DNA of 53,267 bases from CAYVXE01 sp964455375 (lineage in GTDB: Bacteria; Zhuqueibacterota; Zhuqueibacteria; Oceanimicrobiales; Oceanimicrobiaceae). The stretch covers positions 1-53,267 of the forward strand of contig CAYVXE010000021.1 of the NCBI GenBank assembly GCA_964455375.1, in the 5' to 3' direction. Positions 1 to 9,261 of this stretch are shown here, one piece after another (the stretch's first letter is position 1; each line of letters opens with the position of its first letter). The position numbers and the translations under genes were made by a program. Below the pieces are notes generated by a model. The model had not been told where the DNA came from. It was given only the letters and a program-made list of their open reading frames with translations, and did not search any database.

Positions 1-213
1 TTCCAATTCGTAATTGAAGACTCGTAATTCGAAAATTGCAGCTTGGTACACGGATGTCACGGACAAAACGGATGTTCACAGATTTTACCTCCGGAGCCCA
101 TAATTGTCTTTCGTAAATCCCGTCAGTTTCAGGTGGGGTCAAATTTTTCCCTTTCGACAAAAAACGATTTTAAAAAATATCCTTGCCTTTGAAATCCCAA
201 TTTTTTATATTAG
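1..213. repeat. Degenerate short-repeat tract upstream of dnaE
   Basis: No gene is visible. TTCGTAATT at 7-15 recurs as TCGTAATTC at 22-30. ACGGATGT occurs at 50-57 and again at 68-75, with related CACGGAC and CACAGATTTT copies between and after. This kind of low-copy, partly tandem spacer is common between genes in FCB-group genomes. No clear promoter for the following gene could be chosen. Confidence 0.4.
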
Positions 214-258
214 GTGAACATTAAAACACCTAACATACGGTTCCCAGGATTGCGACAA

Positions 259-3200
259 ATGCAAACTTTCGTCCATCTGCACACACACAGTACGTTCAGT
301 CTGCTTGACGGCACCATTCCGTTGCGGACTCTGGTTGAGCGTACGAAACAATTCGGTATGGCCGCCGTTGCCCTGACCGACCATAACGGGCTTTCCGGCG
401 CTATCGAGTTTTATTGTATTTGCCGGGAATTTGGCATAAAGCCGATTATCGGGACGCAGGTGGATTTGACGGACGGATTCTCGCTGGTGCTGCTGGCGAA
501 AGACATGCGCGGCTACCGGAATTTGTGTGAGATTATCACCACAGCGAATCTACGCGGCGGGCATTTGAATTTCAGATGTGATTTGCAGGATGTTTTGGCG
601 CACAAAGAAGGGTTGGTGGTGCTTTCCGGCGGCAAAAAGGGTCTGATCTCACAGTTGGTATTGAGCCGTAATTTTGCAGAGGCGACCAGCCACTGCCGCT
701 GGATGCAACAGCAATTTGGCAACGACTTTTATCTGGAATTGCAGCGGTTTGTGCCGTGGGATGATTTCCTCAACGAACGTTTGGCGGAATTGGCGGGTGC
801 AACCGGTGTGTCCCTGGTGGTAACCAACGATGTGCACTTGCTCTCGCAGGAGGAAATTTCGTTGCGCCAGGTCTTGCACGCCATCGACCGGAACACCCTG
901 CGTGAACGGGTGAAAACGGCCGGCAGCAAAGAGCAGACGCTCAAATCTCCGGCACAGATGCGGCGGTTGTTTTACCGTTATCCCGAAGCGTTGGTCAACA
1001 CGGTTAAGATCGCCGACCGGTGTGAGGTTCAGCTTCCACTTGGAAAACCTGTATTCCCCAAGTTACCAGGGGCGTCTGGAAAAGCCGGTTTTCGTCACCT
1101 GAAGCGTTTGTGCTTACGGGGTGCAAAGGAACTTTACCTGCCGTTGACGCCACAGATTCACCAGCGCATGGACTATGAACTCAGCGTCATTGCGCAGTTG
1201 GGTTTTACCGACTATTTTCTCATTGTGAAAGATATTGTGGATTTTTGCCACCGTGAGTCGATTCCCTGCGTGGGGCGCGGCTCTGCCGCGGACAGTATTG
1301 TGGCTTACGTGCTCGGAATCACCTTTGCCGACCCAATCCGGTTTAATCTGTATTTTGAACGCTTTCTCAACCCGGAGCGCACGGACGCTCCCGATATCGA
1401 CCTGGATATTTGCTGGAAAAGCCGCGACCGTGTCCTCAATTATGTCTACGAGAGATACGGCAAAGATAAAACCGCGATGATCTGCACCTACAACACATTT
1501 CAGAGGCGTTCAGCGGTGCGCGAGGTCTCAAGAACGTTCGGACTTCCGGAGGAGGAAATCAGTTATCTCACCAGTAAGTTTCCCTACATGACGAACATGA
1601 CCCGATTTGATGCGACCCTGCAAAAATTGCCGCAACTCAAAGGTAACCGCAGTTTGAACCGGACGTATCTGGAAATTATCGCCATCAGTAAACGGTTAGC
1701 CGGTTTTCCGCGTCATTTGTCCATTCACGCCGGTGGCGTGATCATCGCTCCCGACCGGATTACCAATTATACGCCGTTAGAGGTTGCCGGTAAGGGATTC
1801 ATTATTTCACAGTACGATATGCACAGTATCGAGCGGCTGGGACTGGTAAAAATGGATCTGCTTGGCGTGCGTTCGCTGAGCATTATCACGGAGTGTATGG
1901 AGGTAACCCGGGCGTCGGTAAATAGCAAAATTGGAAAAGCATTTTCGAGGATAGATGACAAAAGCGCCGAATCTGCATCTGAAGTCGAAAACCGGACATT
2001 GGAAATCGCAGATCGGGATGCAGAAACGGCAACCAATTTCAAGGCGAATGGGCAACATTCTGACCCACACGCACGTCGTTTTCATTTTATAAAAAAAATG
2101 GGGAAGCTGTCCCCGCTTGATCTGCGTGCCATTCCGGACGATGATCCGGCGACCATCGCCATGATCAGGGCCGGGAAAACATTGGGTTGTTTCCAGTTGG
2201 AAAGCCCCCTGGTGCGGGGGCTTTTGCGCAAGATGCAGACGGACAACATCGAAGATGTCGTGGTTGCCGTGGCCGTCATTCGTCCGGGTGTGGGCAACAG
2301 CGGTATGAAGGATGAGTATATTCTGCGGCGCGGCGGCTTGCGGCAGACGCGCTACATCCACCCGATTCTCGAGCCGATTCTTAAGGAGACGTACGGGTTG
2401 ACCATTTACCAGGAACAGGTGTTGCTGATTGCCCGCGACGTTGCCGGGTTCACGCTGGCGCAGGCAGACACCCTGCGGCGTGCCATGACCAAGAAACGTG
2501 ACGATAAAAATCTTATGAACACCATGAAAGCCCAGTTCATTTCAGGAGCGCAGGCCAATGGAATTGAACAGGAAAAAGCCGGGGAAGTGTGGCATTTTTT
2601 GTTGAATTTTATCGGCTTTGGCTTTAACAAGGCGCACGCTGCGACCTACGGCATTCTCGCCTATCAGACCGCATTTTTGAAATGTCATTTTCCTGTGGCG
2701 TACATGACGGCCGTCCTGAACAATCATGGCGGTTTTTATTCAAAGGCGGTTTACATCGAAGAGTGCAGGCGGTTGATTCTTCCGAGCGGACAGGTAGGAA
2801 TTCCACTTTTGTCACCGGATGTCAACCGTTCCGAAATTGATTTTAGCAAAGAGGGAGACGCCATCCGGGTGGGATTCTATCCGATTTTTGAACTTTCGGA
2901 CAAAATGAAACAACGCCTGATTGCAGCGAGGAAAGAACGGCCATTCCGTGATTTATATGATTTTTTAAGACGTATCCGTGCCGGTCAAAAGGAAACCGAA
3001 CATCTGATCCGCTGTGGGGCATTTCGCTCATTGTGCCCAAGCGAACCGCTCTTGCTTTTAAAATGCCAAACCTATTTTAAAAATGGGTGCAACAAAACGA
3101 CTGCCGAATATCTCACCGGCGGGGTTGGCCTGCCAGCGTATTCACGAGAACAACGGATTGTTACGGAGTTGGGGCTGCTGGGGTTTTCATTTACCGCCCA

Positions 3201-3621
3201 CCCGCTGACGCTCTACAAGGACGTCATTCCCTGGGAGAATATGGTTCGTTCCATTGATCTGGAAAAATGCAAAAACCGCAGGGTGCAATTTACCGGTTGG
3301 TATGTCACCTCACGGCTGCAAGAGACTGTTTCAGGAAAATACATGAAATTTTTGTCTCTGGAAGATCTGTTCGGGGTGGCGGAAGTTATTTTTTTTCCGG
3401 AGGTTTATGAAAAGTATGCAGATAATCTGCATGGTCACGGTCCTTTTACCGTAACCGGAAGGGTGCAGTCGCGTATCAAAGGAGAAGCTAATCTGATTGC
3501 CACAAAAGTTTTGCGCTGGCCACCGCCAGGTGACATTGCGGAAAGCAAAATAAAGGGCAGACAGTTGGATGTATTTCAACAGGGAAAAAGGACTATATCT
3601 GTCGGGTCATGCAGTGTTTGA
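259..3621 (+). CDS. dnaE: DNA polymerase III alpha subunit (DnaE family)
   Basis: Replicative or lesion-bypass DNA polymerase of family C. I chose the ATG at 259 because AGGA lies nine bases upstream and the PHP domain begins at once; an in-frame GTG at 214 would add 15 residues. The PHP metal motif is intact (H6-L-H-T-H10), suggesting a functional or recently functional metal site. The palm motif PDIDLD carries D381 and D383, and the third carboxylate is probably D533 in KMDLLG. The GRGSAADS and IRPG motifs are present. An OB-fold domain precedes a C-terminal QLDVF (residues 1102-1106), a good beta-clamp-binding motif. At 1120 residues it is close to full-length DnaE. It has an extra ~50-60 residue insertion around residues 552-617. 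The PRHLSIHAGG segment also resembles DnaE2/ImuC, so an error-prone role is possible; no imuA or imuB is visible, though the upstream side is cut off. Confidence 0.93.
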   Translation: MQTFVHLHTHSTFSLLDGTIPLRTLVERTKQFGMAAVALTDHNGLSGAIEFYCICREFGIKPIIGTQVDLTDGFSLVLLAKDMRGYRNLCEIITTANLRGGHLNFRCDLQDVLAHKEGLVVLSGGKKGLISQLVLSRNFAEATSHCRWMQQQFGNDFYLELQRFVPWDDFLNERLAELAGATGVSLVVTNDVHLLSQEEISLRQVLHAIDRNTLRERVKTAGSKEQTLKSPAQMRRLFYRYPEALVNTVKIADRCEVQLPLGKPVFPKLPGASGKAGFRHLKRLCLRGAKELYLPLTPQIHQRMDYELSVIAQLGFTDYFLIVKDIVDFCHRESIPCVGRGSAADSIVAYVLGITFADPIRFNLYFERFLNPERTDAPDIDLDICWKSRDRVLNYVYERYGKDKTAMICTYNTFQRRSAVREVSRTFGLPEEEISYLTSKFPYMTNMTRFDATLQKLPQLKGNRSLNRTYLEIIAISKRLAGFPRHLSIHAGGVIIAPDRITNYTPLEVAGKGFIISQYDMHSIERLGLVKMDLLGVRSLSIITECMEVTRASVNSKIGKAFSRIDDKSAESASEVENRTLEIADRDAETATNFKANGQHSDPHARRFHFIKKMGKLSPLDLRAIPDDDPATIAMIRAGKTLGCFQLESPLVRGLLRKMQTDNIEDVVVAVAVIRPGVGNSGMKDEYILRRGGLRQTRYIHPILEPILKETYGLTIYQEQVLLIARDVAGFTLAQADTLRRAMTKKRDDKNLMNTMKAQFISGAQANGIEQEKAGEVWHFLLNFIGFGFNKAHAATYGILAYQTAFLKCHFPVAYMTAVLNNHGGFYSKAVYIEECRRLILPSGQVGIPLLSPDVNRSEIDFSKEGDAIRVGFYPIFELSDKMKQRLIAARKERPFRDLYDFLRRIRAGQKETEHLIRCGAFRSLCPSEPLLLLKCQTYFKNGCNKTTAEYLTGGVGLPAYSREQRIVTELGLLGFSFTAHPLTLYKDVIPWENMVRSIDLEKCKNRRVQFTGWYVTSRLQETVSGKYMKFLSLEDLFGVAEVIFFPEVYEKYADNLHGHGPFTVTGRVQSRIKGEANLIATKVLRWPPPGDIAESKIKGRQLDVFQQGKRTISVGSCSV

Positions 3622-3695
3622 GGCGACCATGCCCTTTTTCATAAATGGCAATATATGGCGATTAGTCGCAGTATATTAGTTGTTTAACTTTTTTC

Positions 3696-3725
3696 TTGAC
3701 AAAGCCAAAAAAAAGTGTATATTTA
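3696..3725 (+). promoter_or_regulatory. Sigma-70-like promoter in the dnaE-patatin spacer
   Basis: A perfect -35 TTGACA at 3696-3701 is followed after 16 bases by TATATT (3718-3723), or after 18 bases by TATTTA (3720-3725). It points away from dnaE into a stretch with no open reading frame and a strong terminator about 40 bases further on. Confidence 0.5.
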
Positions 3726-3730
3726 AAGTT

Positions 3731-3800
3731 ACATTTTAACACAAAAGTAGTCACGACGTACGTGCTGATGCTAAGGGGGGAAGTATCAGCATTTTTTTTT
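3731..3800 (+). ncRNA. Candidate ~70 nt small RNA with G-rich terminator loop
   Basis: Transcription from the promoter at 3696-3725 would start near 3731 and end in the terminator at 3763-3800. That gives a short RNA with no coding sequence. The self-complementary ACGTACGT lies just upstream of the terminator, whose loop is AAGGGGGGA. The facing gene (3816-4718) is on the other strand, so the RNA lies between two convergent 3' ends. It could instead be only a late terminator for dnaE. Confidence 0.4.
3763..3800 (+). terminator. Rho-independent terminator
   Basis: Arms 3763-3772 (TGCTGATGCT) and 3782-3791 (AGTATCAGCA) pair over 10 bases with one G-U. The loop is 9 bases and contains six G. 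Nine T follow at 3792-3800. Confidence 0.8.
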
Positions 3801-3815
3801 GAGTTGTGGATACAA

Positions 3816-4718
3816 TTAAAAAAGATGCAGGATTTTTTGCCACACATTTGATTTTTGTTTGACCACCGCTTTAATCTTTGGCAGCATCTCTGTGGTGACT
3901 TTTTCGCCTTCTTCAATTAAATAATGCAGCAGCTTAAATTCTGACCAGTGAATTAATCCGACTTTTGGGCGGATGACCACATCTGCTTTTTGCAGTAATT
4001 GGTAATTAAAATGACGTGCCGTCATGTGTTGGGTTTGAAACATCACGTTTATGACATTGTCAATTTTCGGATTGTCATTTAATGCTTGTCCCACATCCAC
4101 CGCGATAACGATATCGGCTCCCATATCAAGAGCCGGTACAACCGGTGTGGGGCAAACAACCGATCCGTCAACCAAAAGATAGCCGTTTACCCGGTATGGT
4201 GGAAGGAATCCGGGGATGGAAGCGCTGGCACTGACAATTTTTCTCAAATCACCTTCACGAAAAATAACCTGCTTACCGTTTAAGAGGTTGGCCGCAACCG
4301 GATAAAATGGAATAATCGTATTTTCAATTCTGCCTTCCGGAATCAGGAAATCCATGACTTGCTGCAGGCGGTCGCCGCTTACCAGAGAGGTCTTGCTTTG
4401 AGCGATATTGACGACCATGCGTTCTTTAATATTCGATGCCACCTGGCCGAAGAAGTTTTCTGCCGGTTCCTTGCGTTTAAAGAGATCGAAGCCGCTCTTT
4501 TTGTAGGCATCGCTTTTGATGAAGTCATTGAATTTATCCTCAACTGCGGCCGCGCTGTTGGTGGTTGCGTAGATAGAACCGACGATTGCACCAATACTGG
4601 AACCGGCGATGAGATGAATAGGGATGTTTTCCCGTTCGAGAACCTTAAGCACGCCAATGTGAGCACATCCTCTGGCGCCTCCGCCTCCTAAAGCTAATGC
4701 AATTTTCATTTGTGCCAT
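3816..4718 (-). CDS. Patatin-like phospholipase (RssA/NTE family)
   Basis: Serine lipid acyl hydrolase of the bacterial patatin family, 300 residues, the usual length for RssA-like members. The oxyanion-hole motif GGGGARG is at residues 11-17. The nucleophile serine is S41 in GSSIG (39-43), and the dyad aspartate is D184 in the DGS motif. The full catalytic set is therefore present. There is no signal peptide, so it should act in the cytoplasm or at the inner face of the membrane on phospholipid or lysophospholipid; the substrate cannot be read from sequence. ATG at 4718 is used; a second ATG three codons in is possible, and neither has a strong ribosome site. It is monocistronic in appearance, 216 bases from the next gene, with no clear promoter. 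Confidence 0.9.
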   Translation of the reverse strand: MAQMKIALALGGGGARGCAHIGVLKVLERENIPIHLIAGSSIGAIVGSIYATTNSAAAVEDKFNDFIKSDAYKKSGFDLFKRKEPAENFFGQVASNIKERMVVNIAQSKTSLVSGDRLQQVMDFLIPEGRIENTIIPFYPVAANLLNGKQVIFREGDLRKIVSASASIPGFLPPYRVNGYLLVDGSVVCPTPVVPALDMGADIVIAVDVGQALNDNPKIDNVINVMFQTQHMTARHFNYQLLQKADVVIRPKVGLIHWSEFKLLHYLIEEGEKVTTEMLPKIKAVVKQKSNVWQKILHLF

Positions 4719-4934
4719 ATTTCTAAATGTTGCAAAAGTTGCTGTTTTTCAGGTGTCAAAAGTTTATCGGTTACATGTCAATACGATTTGTATTCAGGAA
4801 AACGATTATTACAATTTACTGACACTTCACAGGAATTGCTGAAAAGAGTTGTTTTCTTTTAACATATATCGACAATTTGACGATCAAAATCAATAAAACA
4901 AATATTAAATGATTTTTGTATTTGTGGTAAATTT

Positions 4935-6605
4935 TTACAATCGTTTAACCGTCACCAGGGTTAAATCATCTGATTGTTTGGAATGATTAGTGAAATCTTC
5001 AAGTTCGACCATGATTTTTTGAAGAATATTTTTGGAAAGACTGAAGGTTTCCTTTTGTGGTGTTAGGGACGTTTGAACAAAATTGAGCAGTCTTTTTCGC
5101 CCGTAAATAGATTTTGCTGTATTCTGGCTTTCGATGATACCGTCCGTGTACATGACCATAAAATCTTCTGTTTGAAACGGAATAGTGACTTCATCCTGAA
5201 TGTCTTCATCGATGATGCCCAATGCGATGGTTGTTGCCTTGAGTTCCTGAAAAGCGGATTTTTCGCTGTGGAGAATCGGCGGTGGGTGTCCGGCATTTAT
5301 ATAAGTCAGGCTACTGGTTTTAACATCAAGAATGGCAAAAAACAACGTGAAAAAGATCGACTCTGCCGTGCTGTTTATAAATAACCGGTTTAAATTTTGA
5401 ATAATCTGTGCGGGCGAAGTTGAATATTCTAATTGTGCCCGAATAGCGGCTCTTACCGTCGAAGAAAGCAATGCGGCCGGCATTCCCTTACCGCAGATGT
5501 CACCGATGGCAATACTGACCTTATCGTCCTTTGTGGGGATAATATCGAAATAATCGCCGCTCACTGCATCGCACGGCTTGCTAAAATAGGCGACATCGAG
5601 ATGTTTGATATTCAGTTGTTTTGTGGGCAGAAGATGTTTCTGAATCTCTTTGGCGAGCGCTAATTGAAAGTGCAGTTTCTTTTTTTCCGCAATCTCGCGA
5701 TACAAAATATCATTTTCCATCGCCAAAGCAATCTGCTGGGATATTGTTTTGAGCAGATCAAATTTATTTTGTGTAATGGCTTTCGCCTTAGCCTGTTTTC
5801 TGATGTAGCAAATGCCCAGGAGTGCATGTCTGCCAATGTGGTTTCCGGGTAAGTCATATTTTCTGGAGAAAGTTAATGGAATGGCTAATTTGCCCCAGTT
5901 TTTGTTGATGACATTTGATTGTCCGGTTTTTGATTTTGTCCGGTCGGTTTGAATCTCCAAAGACTGGATCACATCGTTTAATAAAATCCAATCATCGTTC
6001 TGTAAGTCAGGTTTGTCGAAGGATTGATTGTTTGATGCGCGGCCTATTTTGAAATGTAGTTTGTTCTGTTCATTGGCTTGAAAAAGCATGCCGTACTGTG
6101 CGTGTAGAAGCCACAGCATGAGGTCCAGCATCGTTTTTAAGACATCATCCGTAGTCAGTTTTGTACTGCGATTTTCTGAAAGCTTGAAGAATTCTTTTTG
6201 TACAAGAATTTCGGTATTTAAAGCATTGTTTGCAAGCAGCCGTTCATCGTCATGATAAGATAAAACCACATGTCCTAATTGAATCCGGTCAGCAGGATGT
6301 AACGGCTGTTTCTTAATGTGGTAATTATTAACGAATGAACCGTTTTTGCTGTTCAGGTCATGTAGAAAGAAATGATTATTTTGAAAGAGGAGTTTCGCGT
6401 GAAACCGTGATACGGAGGTATCCGCAATGATGATGTTGTTTCCCATATCCCGGCCAATAGTATAATTTTGTTTTCGCAGAAAATAGGTCTGTCCGGAACC
6501 ATCATCATTTTCTATTTTCAGACGGGAATGGTAGAGTGTCGTTTTGCATTTTTTGCAACGAAAATCCCGCTCACTGTTTTTATAGCCACATTTTTTGCAA
6601 ATCAT
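4935..6605 (-). CDS. FHA-GAF-PP2C (SpoIIE-type) serine/threonine phosphatase
   Basis: Cytoplasmic signalling phosphatase, 556 residues. A zinc ribbon (C3, C6, C17, C20) comes first. An FHA domain follows at about 41-118 (GR at 51-52, SRFH at 66-69, N-G at 88-89), which would bind phosphothreonine. A GAF-like region spans about 150-298, then a helical linker. A SpoIIE/PP2C domain fills 335-556, with metal-binding aspartates in SGDYFD (D351), GDICGKG (D369), YTDG (D488) and DD 546-547, all present. It starts 3 bases after the stop of the membrane kinase gene (6609-9071), so the two are surely co-transcribed. The likely job is to reverse that kinase or a shared phospho-target, with FHA docking on phosphothreonine; this pairing is inference from context. 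Confidence 0.9.
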   Translation of the reverse strand: MICKKCGYKNSERDFRCKKCKTTLYHSRLKIENDDGSGQTYFLRKQNYTIGRDMGNNIIIADTSVSRFHAKLLFQNNHFFLHDLNSKNGSFVNNYHIKKQPLHPADRIQLGHVVLSYHDDERLLANNALNTEILVQKEFFKLSENRSTKLTTDDVLKTMLDLMLWLLHAQYGMLFQANEQNKLHFKIGRASNNQSFDKPDLQNDDWILLNDVIQSLEIQTDRTKSKTGQSNVINKNWGKLAIPLTFSRKYDLPGNHIGRHALLGICYIRKQAKAKAITQNKFDLLKTISQQIALAMENDILYREIAEKKKLHFQLALAKEIQKHLLPTKQLNIKHLDVAYFSKPCDAVSGDYFDIIPTKDDKVSIAIGDICGKGMPAALLSSTVRAAIRAQLEYSTSPAQIIQNLNRLFINSTAESIFFTLFFAILDVKTSSLTYINAGHPPPILHSEKSAFQELKATTIALGIIDEDIQDEVTIPFQTEDFMVMYTDGIIESQNTAKSIYGRKRLLNFVQTSLTPQKETFSLSKNILQKIMVELEDFTNHSKQSDDLTLVTVKRL

Positions 6606-6608
6606 CGT

Positions 6609-9071
6609 TTATGCCGGGTTATATTTAAATTCCTGAAGGGTTTTGAGTAAATCCCGGGCATCGGCATAACGGTTTTCCCGGTCCTTTGCCAGAGCTTGCT
6701 CGATGAGGCTATCGATTGCGGCAGGTAGCGATTTATTAACCGATGAAGGAGCGGCCGGATTTTTGTTAATGATTTTGTAAACCACCGCAGGAATGCTTTC
6801 CCCCATAAACGGTCGCACTCCGGTGAGCATTTCATAAATCATAACGCCGACGGAGAAGATGTCTGAGCGGCCGTCGAGGGTCTGACCTTCGATCTGTTCC
6901 GGAGACATGTAAAATGGCGTCCCCATAACGTTTCCTGTGTGAGTGATTGTACCCATGTGAGGAAGTTTGGCGATACCGAAATCAGCGACTTTTACCTTCC
7001 CCTGTGGCGTTATCAAAATATTTGACGGTTTAATATCCCGGTGAATGATATTGTGTTTATGGGCAAAATCCAAAGCTCGACAAATTTGCTGCAAAATGTT
7101 GAATGTTGTTTTGATATCCAATGTGTTTTCTTTTTTTAGATAAGCCTGAAGGTCCTGGCCTTCAACATATTCCATAACGATGTAAGAAAAATCTTTCTCT
7201 TCTGCGACGTCATAAATGATGACGATGTTCGGATGGCTGAGAGAGGCCACTGCTCTGGCTTCTCTGTATAATCGATTCCGCAAATGTTCCAGTTCTTCTT
7301 TGTTTAAGGAAAAATCGAATGCCACCTGCTTGATGACAACGGTTCTGTCGAGTTTGGGGTCTAACGCTTTGTAGACTTGTCCCATGGAACCGCGTCCGAT
7401 TTCTTGCTCGATCACGTAGCGTCCGATTTCTTTTATTTTTGGAATGCCGCCAAGCATGGTTTTCGTTTCAAGCATGGACAGTTCTTTTAATTGCGATTCA
7501 TCGGGTTTCCCTGAAGGGCGTTTTTTGTAATAGCGCCGCTTTCTGTGCGCGGGATTAAAACTTACCGGTGTTTCGGAAGCAATTTTTTCCTGAAAGAGTT
7601 CCTCTGTACCATGAGTCAAAGAGGAGTGATGAGATGCAGGCGCGGTATGGGGCTGTTTCTCTTTTAAGGTTTCTTCAAGGCTTTCCCTGCTGGGGACCGG
7701 AATCGGTCTTTTTCTGATGACCATGACGATGATTGCTAAAAGGACAAAAACAGCGACGGCAACCAACCCTGCAAGCGGGATGGAAAGGACATCCCTGATT
7801 TTTTCAAATAGCGGTAGCGTTTGTTGCGGATCTTCCTGCAAGGTCACTTCAGGATATTGATTGGCCTGAATCAGCGAGTCTAATTTTGTGGAATCGACAG
7901 GAGTTCCCCCAGTGTCCGGCTGATGGTCGATATGTGATTGCTGCGATGCTAAGAGAGAGTCGTTTACAACTGAAATCGTCTGCCGTGGTTTGCTGTCCAT
8001 ATATTCGGCGGTGTCGGCATTGTTAGACGTTAAAACTTGATTTTGTGATTCAACTGTCCTGTAACCTGAGGTTGCTTCCGGATGTTTGCTTGAATCAGTC
8101 AATGAGTCGGGTTGAATGAGGATAAGTTCGGCGCGCACATCTTCCAATTTGAGAGCTGTATCTTTATAATCGGGATCGATATTTTGCAGTGTTTTGAAAG
8201 CGAAATCCCATTCGCCGTTTGCGATTGCGCTTTGGGCGATCAGGTAATCCCGTTCCTGAAGAGCATTTTTCAGCGTATTTCGGATCTCTTCACTTTGTGG
8301 ATTGTTGGCTTTTGCTTTTTGCAGAATTTTAATTCCTGAATCCGGATTTTCTGATTTTAAGGTTTGTTCATATTTGTTCAGCCAATATTCAGGCCGGTTG
8401 TTGTTCCGGGCAATCAGTAAATGCGTGCGGGTCTCCGACAAATCGGGATTTATCGTTATTGCCTTCTGGTATGCATCGATGGCGTTTCCAAAAGCTTCGT
8501 TTTGTAAATACACGTCTCCAAGTTTACTCCAGGCTGTTTCCTGATTTGAATTGATTTTTACAGATACCTGCAAGGTGGAGAGAGCATCCTCGAAACGCTG
8601 TTGGGCGAAATAGACTGACCCTAATACCGTAAGTGCTGGTGCATAGTTTTTTTCGATGGCCAGTGCATCCTGTGCATTTTGATAGGCTGCATCGATGTTA
8701 TTTTCTTGCAGGAGTTTCTCGGCGAGGAATGTGTAGGCGTTGCGTAAATAAAGTAAAAGGCCGTTGGAGTAGTTGGTATCTGCGGCAGAAACCCGATTGA
8801 GCCGGTCGATGGCGTCGGGATAGTCACCACTCTGGTAATAGGCCCTGCCAAGATGATAGAGGGCTTTGTCGTAACGAGGCTCAATTTCCAGAGCTTGCTC
8901 GAATAGTTGTATTTTCTTCTGCACACTTTGGGCTTCAATGCCTTTATTGACCAAATCTACTGCTGCGGAACTGATCTGTTGCGAATAACTTTTAGAAATC
9001 AGACATAGACAAAGACAAAAAAGAACGCCGGTACAGAATAGAAAAGATTTTGTTTTTTGCGAATGTAACAT
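6609..9071 (-). CDS. Membrane Ser/Thr protein kinase with N-terminal periplasmic TPR sensor
   Basis: Hanks-type kinase, 820 residues, with an unusual order. A signal peptide or anchor lies at about 8-31, then several TPR units at about 45-300, a Ser/Thr-rich linker, one membrane helix at 431-452, a basic juxtamembrane part, and the kinase at about 551-810. Kinase motifs are complete: GRGSMGQVY (559-567), K581, HRD 677-679, DFG 697-699, and SPEQ 723-726. Predicted topology puts the TPRs outside the inner membrane and the kinase inside, so envelope protein contacts could control phosphorylation. Most PknB-type kinases have the kinase first and the sensor last. The juxtamembrane segment LETKTMLGG (534-542) resembles FHA-docking threonine motifs. 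It is the first gene of a two-gene operon with the FHA-PP2C phosphatase 3 bases downstream. Confidence 0.92.
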   Translation of the reverse strand: MLHSQKTKSFLFCTGVLFCLCLCLISKSYSQQISSAAVDLVNKGIEAQSVQKKIQLFEQALEIEPRYDKALYHLGRAYYQSGDYPDAIDRLNRVSAADTNYSNGLLLYLRNAYTFLAEKLLQENNIDAAYQNAQDALAIEKNYAPALTVLGSVYFAQQRFEDALSTLQVSVKINSNQETAWSKLGDVYLQNEAFGNAIDAYQKAITINPDLSETRTHLLIARNNNRPEYWLNKYEQTLKSENPDSGIKILQKAKANNPQSEEIRNTLKNALQERDYLIAQSAIANGEWDFAFKTLQNIDPDYKDTALKLEDVRAELILIQPDSLTDSSKHPEATSGYRTVESQNQVLTSNNADTAEYMDSKPRQTISVVNDSLLASQQSHIDHQPDTGGTPVDSTKLDSLIQANQYPEVTLQEDPQQTLPLFEKIRDVLSIPLAGLVAVAVFVLLAIIVMVIRKRPIPVPSRESLEETLKEKQPHTAPASHHSSLTHGTEELFQEKIASETPVSFNPAHRKRRYYKKRPSGKPDESQLKELSMLETKTMLGGIPKIKEIGRYVIEQEIGRGSMGQVYKALDPKLDRTVVIKQVAFDFSLNKEELEHLRNRLYREARAVASLSHPNIVIIYDVAEEKDFSYIVMEYVEGQDLQAYLKKENTLDIKTTFNILQQICRALDFAHKHNIIHRDIKPSNILITPQGKVKVADFGIAKLPHMGTITHTGNVMGTPFYMSPEQIEGQTLDGRSDIFSVGVMIYEMLTGVRPFMGESIPAVVYKIINKNPAAPSSVNKSLPAAIDSLIEQALAKDRENRYADARDLLKTLQEFKYNPA

Positions 9072-9143
9072 TATAAATTGATGCTAATGGGCAAGATGAT
9101 CGAGTTTTTAGTCAGACATTAAAGATATTAACAACTAACTTTT

Positions 9144-9172
9144 TTGTCAAGTGGTTTTAATTCGAATATGCA
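9144..9172 (+). promoter_or_regulatory. Possible promoter for the bacilliredoxin gene
   Basis: TTGTCA (9144-9149) and TATGCA (9167-9172) are separated by 17 bases. The ribosome site AAAGGAG at 9247-9253 is 8 bases before the ATG at 9262. Confidence 0.35.
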
Positions 9173-9261
9173 ATTTGTTCTTGATATTAGGAGAAGAAAT
9201 TTTTAACTTAAATTCTCAAAAAACTGAAGAAATCTGAACAAATGATAAAGGAGTACTGACA

